Shown here piece by piece: positions 59,700 to 64,000 of a stretch of DNA of 64,000 bases. The notes below the pieces were generated by a model, which had not been told where the DNA came from, did not search any database, and saw nothing but the letters and a program-made list of their open reading frames with translations. The first letter of the stretch is position 1; the number at the start of each line of letters is the position of its first letter. The translations under genes were made by a program, and so were the position numbers. Origin of the DNA: Diospyros lotus (taxonomy: Eukaryota; Streptophyta; Magnoliopsida; Ericales; Ebenaceae); the NCBI RefSeq assembly GCF_014633365.1, contig NC_068346.1:34659191-34723190 (forward strand). Direction: 5' to 3'.

Positions 59700-60400
59700 A
59701 TTTTAATAATAATGTTATTTTTAAAATAAAATAGTGACATTTGAAATTTGAAACAAGAAATCAAAAAATAGAGGAATCGTCCTATAGAAATTATGAGGGT
59801 GTTTTTATATTTAATTTTATCTTTATTTTATGAAGAGATTATTTTTAGTTATTTATAATCGTCCTATATATATGATAAATTTAATTTTTTATTAAATAGT
59901 AAATCATAGCTAAACTCAATAGAATATTTTATTATCCTTAGTTTGCGTGATACATTTTGGTTACATAATAAATTGAATATTTTTCTTTTAGGTTAAGAGG
60001 TCGGCAAAGCATTTGTTTGGTTTTGGGTTTGAAGTTTTTAAAATATATGATGATAGATAATTACAAAATATTTCATAGAATATAGTGACATTTTAAAATA
60101 AGAAATCAAAAAATAAGATTATTTTTAGTTGTTTACAATCGTCCTAAATAATAAATTTATTTTTTTATTAATTAATAAATCATAGCTCAACATATTCTAT
60201 CATAAAATTTAATTGACAGTTTACGTGATACATACATACACAAAAAGAGAGTTACACGATATATATGAAATAGAGTTACACACAGAATATATATACATAC
60301 ACAGAATACATAAATATACATGCACACACAAAAAATATATTTAATTAATCCAATACATTAATATACGTACACACAAAGAATACAACTATAAATATACATA
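59700..60400. other. AT-rich interior of the composite insertion
   Basis: Contains two partial copies of a TATTTTTAGTTRTTTAYAATCGTCCT-like block (near 59830 and 60120). No gene. Confidence 0.35.
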
Positions 60401-60405
60401 CACAT

Positions 60406-60620
60406 AAAAAATACATTTAATTAATGGAACATGCAACTATAAAAATACATATAAAAAATACATTCTGTGCACAGCAATAAAAAATACATTTAATTAATGG
60501 AACATGCACCTATAAAAATACACATAAAAAATACATTCTGTGCACAGCAATAAAAAAATACATTTAATTAATGGAACATGCACCTATAAAAATACACATA
60601 AAAAATACATTCCGTGCATA
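60406..60620 (+). repeat. tandem repeat, about 73-bp period, three units
   Basis: Each unit contains ACATTTAATTAATGGAACAT and ACATTCTGTGCACAGCAATA, starting near 60406, 60478 and 60551. Confidence 0.85.
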
Positions 60621-60639
60621 GCAACGCAACGCAACACAA

Positions 60640-61200
60640 TGTATTAATTAATTTAGAGTTCGTGCACAATAATGTATTAATTAAAAAATACATTTTTCTT
60701 TTATTTTTTTCTTCTTCTCTGTTCATCTTCTTCCTCCCTATTCTTCTTCCTACAACGCAACGCACAGCACCAGCCATCGCTCGCACAGCCTTCATTGGCT
60801 GCTGCCGCGGCCAACGCCGTCCCCGCTGATCGTCCTCAGTCGCCACCCCACCGTCGCCATCATTTGTTCGTAGCCGCGAGCCACCATCGTCGTTCAACCA
60901 TGCGCACACGGACCACCATCGTCGTTCGATCCTATTGCTGCATCTTTCGACCACCATCGATCGCGCCTCCGATTTGCCACACCCAGCCACTGTATCGTTC
61001 GCCACCGGCCACTGTTCGGCCTTCAACTCCCTCCCCCGCTGCTTGCTCTCTGTATATATATAGAGAGAGTCGGCTGTGTATGAGCGGTTGCGTTGTGAAT
61101 GTGTATATAAATGTATGTGAGTGTATGCCTGTGTATATAGCTGAGTGTATATAGATGTGAGTGTGTATATATATGTGTGTGTAGGGGGGGAAGATGGTTG
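60640..61200. other. GC-rich patch and TG/TA microsatellites
   Basis: 60750-61030 is unusually GC-rich for this window, with repeated CACCATCGTCGTTC words. Frames exist on both strands (119 codons at 60795-61154 plus, 152 codons at 60568-61026 minus), but both are low-complexity with no domain. I regard it as transposon interior. Confidence 0.4.
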
Positions 61201-61641
61201 CCTAACTTTGGGTGGGAAAACTTTTAATCCCAGCCATCAATGTATCAGAAATTGATCCCAGCCATCAAAATATTTATACATTTTAGACAATTCAAAAACT
61301 CTTCTGCCATATTATATATATATATATATATATAGATTGTGTGTGTGCGCCCGAATCAGTAATTGTCTAATTTTGGTTTTTATTTGGGTAATGGGTAGTT
61401 GCTTGTCTCGAGATTATTTTGGTTTTAAGAGTAAATGAATTAATGATATTAATAAAGTTTACGATAATAAAAATGTTATTTGAACACTCCATTGTAACAC
61501 TTTTATATAGTAATACTCATGTATTGACAATTTGACACATTATATATTTATATTCATAATATATTAATATATAATTGTTTGGTCAAGTGAACGACCTTTA
61601 GATGCAACAAAGTAGGCTTGTATGGGTGTATTCTTAATAAT

Positions 61642-62434
61642 TGTTGTGAACCGATAACACTAACCTTAGGGTATTTCCGAATACTTTTCAATCATAGACT
61701 CACCATGACCCAAAACCAGGAAGCATAAACATACATACATAAACAAAAACAAACAGAAACGAAAAGCGAAAGGAGACAAAGGTTTTACCGTAGTTCACCC
61801 AAAATAGGGCTACATCCACGTTAAGCTTCGGCGAGAAGAGCTCACTGTACTAAGAATAGAATCGAAGAATATACCCACATAAAACCCTCATAATCTCTCT
61901 GTACAAACAATGGTTTGAGAAACAAAAACTTGCCCAATAATCACTTAATACAGATTAAAAGGCAAAACCTATCAAACCATAGAAAAACTATACAGATCAT
62001 TAAAGAGAATGAAACAGTGAGCAAACTAGTAAACCCTAGCCCGAAGACGAAGGGCCTTCTTTCCCGCGATCCTTCTTCCCTCTTTTCTTTTGTTCTTATC
62101 ACTTTTGTCCTGTTTCTATTGTCTGACGGTCCATATCCCGAGGGGGGAAATAAATAGCGATGATGGAGCGCTGGGATCACGCCTCATAAAGCACGGATGA
62201 AGGGCCAAGATCAGATTGTGCAAGCACGATGATTATTCCAACAGAAATGACAACAGAGCATGGAAGGCAATCGGGAGAGAGCAATCAGCAAGGACAATCA
62301 GACGCCATCAAGAAACAGCAATGGTTGCCATGTGTTGCCTTCCAGCAATTGCCACTTGGCAGGCTGCGGTTGCTGCATATGGCCCTCCAACCAACTTAAT
62401 TCCAACGACGTTGTTTGGTGTTTCACACCTATCA
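61642..62434. mobile_element. solo LTR, 793 bp, possibly Ty1/copia
   Basis: Block A reads straight through this position, so the insert is real. Its ends are TGTTGTGAACC and CACACCTATCA, i.e. TG..CA, and the flanks ATAAT and ATAAG are a 5-bp duplication with one change. No internal repeat or protein. The size and TGTTG start suit copia LTRs. Orientation is not certain. Confidence 0.65.
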
Positions 62435-64000
62435 ATAAGCCTAATCAATTTAATGGACAAAATGAAAATATCTGCTATCCTTTTACACAAAGAAATAATT
62501 TCAAATTCTAACTTACCCTAAACACCCACCAGCCCTTATAAATAAAGAAAAAGTAGATCTCAAACAAGGTATATTTATTATATATTATTTTTTAAAAAAT
62601 TGAAAAAATTTATTATACTATTTTTAAGATTAAAATATAAGATCAATATTGGAGTACAAAGTTTTTCTGTCACTAAAAGGTTTAGATGTTTTCTTGTCCC
62701 GACCCACAAAGTTAAGAGGATAAGCTCACAAAATAATGCTTACGTACCCCCATTGTATAGGTTCGTTTATATGTTAGGTGGTTTATATTATATCACTTTG
62801 ACTAATAATTTTAAATTTGGCCAAACACAAAAAATAAAGTAAAATATGAATTTAAGAAATCTAAAATTGTTGATTAAAGGTAAGATTTTAACCATCAGAT
62901 GAAATGTTGACGGGATAACTATAGATAATATACAAACTCTATATATTGGTGTGAGATTGTTTTGAGATATATTGTAGGGGCAACTTAAGTTTTGTAATTG
63001 TAAATTAAGCAATCCCAAGTTTAGATGAATAACATTCATTTTGTTAAAGTAGATAATATAGTGTTGAATGTCAGGATCACAAGGAGAATGAGCCAGCCTT
63101 GCCCAATTCACACAAGATTAGTTTATTCCTCTCTTTGGTTTTATGAGTTTAAAATTGAGTTGAAGTAGAATTGCTAAAATTAGGTTGCATTGAAATGCGG
63201 ACAGGGAACGAATATAAAAAGAAACAAAAATGAAGTGATGGCATTTTTCAAAAAAGTAGAGAATGGAAATGTAGAGAAATCAGTAAATAAAATAATATAG
63301 AGGTTTTTTTATAAATATAATTTTTAATATAAAAAAATAGTTATTTAATTTAAAAATAAACATAAATTTCATAACACATTCAAACAAATTCTGCAAATAA
63401 ACTCAAAAAAAAATTAAAAAAAAATTGAGTTAGAAATGAATTTTTTCCATCTCTAACCTGATTAAAGACAAAAAAAAATTTCATGGGTGAAAACACATTT
63501 TTAATATTTTTTTAATATTACAAAATTATCCCAAAATATTTTTGAAATTGTAAAAATTGTCCGTAAAATTTTAAAGGTATTTCGAAAACATTGAAATGAT
63601 GCCCTCAAAATGTTCCCGTGCATTATAGGCTAAATGAGTATGAGTTGTTTTGTCTTAGGTTTATGTAGATTGAACATGTGATCTCAACGAGAACTATTCT
63701 AGATCTTAAGTTTGAACTTACTTAGTCACTAGTCTCTAAAGATTGCCTCAAGTTGAGAGCTCATGGGGTAGGAATTGCGTGCCCTAATTAGGTGATGGCT
63801 TAAAGGATAGATCATTCCAGACATTCTCTTGTTTGGATTGTGCTTAGAAAAAAGTCAATCCTTATTTTATCCTAAAAATATTTGGATGTTCATCTTTGAC
63901 TAGATTGAGTTCATTTACCTTATTTATTTCCAAGAAATCCAGAGAGATTTATTTGATCTAACCTTAGCATTAAGCAAGCATTAGGAATCTCTTATCGAGT
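62435..64000. repeat. block C spacer to the window edge
   Basis: Matches block A 29800-31803 and block B 49080-50291. The final bases (GCATTAGGAATCTC) correspond to positions 294 bp (A) and 265 bp (B) before a peroxidase stop codon. No coding sequence lies within the window part. Confidence 0.85.

Larger units (their letters stand above)
58627..61316. mobile_element. composite transposon insertion in the (TA)n of the peroxidase remnant
   Basis: Block A has the run of TA directly followed by GATTGTATGTGTGTG; here 2.7 kb separates the two halves. The left end is ACTAGCATATATACCCGTGG. Two similar right ends occur: at 59590-59695 (ACCATTGATATATATTTAAA...TTCCGCTTTACTATATAGAT) and at 61225-61316 (GCCATCAATGTATCAG...CTTCTGCCATATTATATAT). 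This suggests two related elements, one nested or side by side. No protein. Superfamily unknown. Confidence 0.6.
58504..64000. repeat. segmental duplication, block C copy (with insertions)
   Basis: Peroxidase remnant, (TA)n, a composite insertion (58627-61316), then spacer matching block A 29280-31803 with a solo LTR at 61642-62434 and small deletions (the MITE site region is lost). It runs off the right edge. Confidence 0.8.

Noticed and set aside
60568..61154. Overlapping frames of 152 and 119 codons on opposite strands
   Set aside because: Both are low-complexity products of a GC-rich repeat patch inside a transposon insertion.

Overview
The window is nuclear DNA from a flowering plant, most likely a eudicot. 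The evidence is a plant-type SPT16 gene with a spliced 5' leader, class III (secretory) peroxidase genes with GT-AG introns, a MAPKKK-like kinase with a plant-type HCD catalytic loop, AT-rich intergenic DNA, and many plant transposons (Ty3/gypsy chromovirus, Cassandra TRIM, CACTA, MULE-like foldback, LINE, MITEs). I cannot name the species. All coordinates and comparisons were read by eye; no alignment or database search was run.

Layout. 1-1560: flank that may hold the 5' exon of a minus-strand gene lying off the left edge. 3294-7510: the FACT histone chaperone subunit SPT16 on the minus strand, with a 627-bp 5'UTR intron, TATA box and telo-boxes. 7.5-12.5 kb: gene-poor DNA with a foldback MITE. 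12.56-15.13 kb: a decayed LINE that carries only ORF1, flanked by an unusually long (~116 bp) direct duplication. 16.66-26.5 kb: a run of transposons, namely a 2.7-kb solo LTR (TSD AATGC), a 3.25-kb CACTA element with a tandemly repeated interior, a complete Cassandra TRIM with 5S-rRNA-like LTRs (TSD GTGGT), and a 1.2-kb long-TIR foldback element (10-bp TSD) containing a run of 21 G.

28-64 kb is a segmentally duplicated class III peroxidase cluster. Block A has PRX1 (+) and PRX2 (-) tail to tail across a ~2.8-kb spacer. Block B (49.08-53.77 kb) has part of the same spacer and PRX3 (-), which differs from PRX2 by only 7 of 340 residues. Block C (58.5 kb to the right edge) has a small PRX remnant (+) and the spacer. 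It stops about 265-295 bp before the place where another minus-strand peroxidase would end. A decayed ~14-kb chromovirus-type Ty3/gypsy element (35.11-49.08 kb) separates A from B. It carries a 1.3-kb insertion with a dense GTCGAC motif array and two solo LTRs of one family in opposite orientations. Between B and C lies a MAPKKK17/18-like kinase reading frame (56.95-57.97 kb) with a frameshift and a DFG-to-NFG change.

How it works together: SPT16 is the housekeeping chromatin gene. The peroxidases would be secreted haem enzymes of the cell wall or apoplast, expanded by duplication. Most of the rest is transposon-derived. I found no convincing unknown multi-gene system. The most unusual items are the tail-to-tail peroxidase array and its history, the ORF1-only LINE with its long duplication, the GTCGAC array, and the degenerate kinase.
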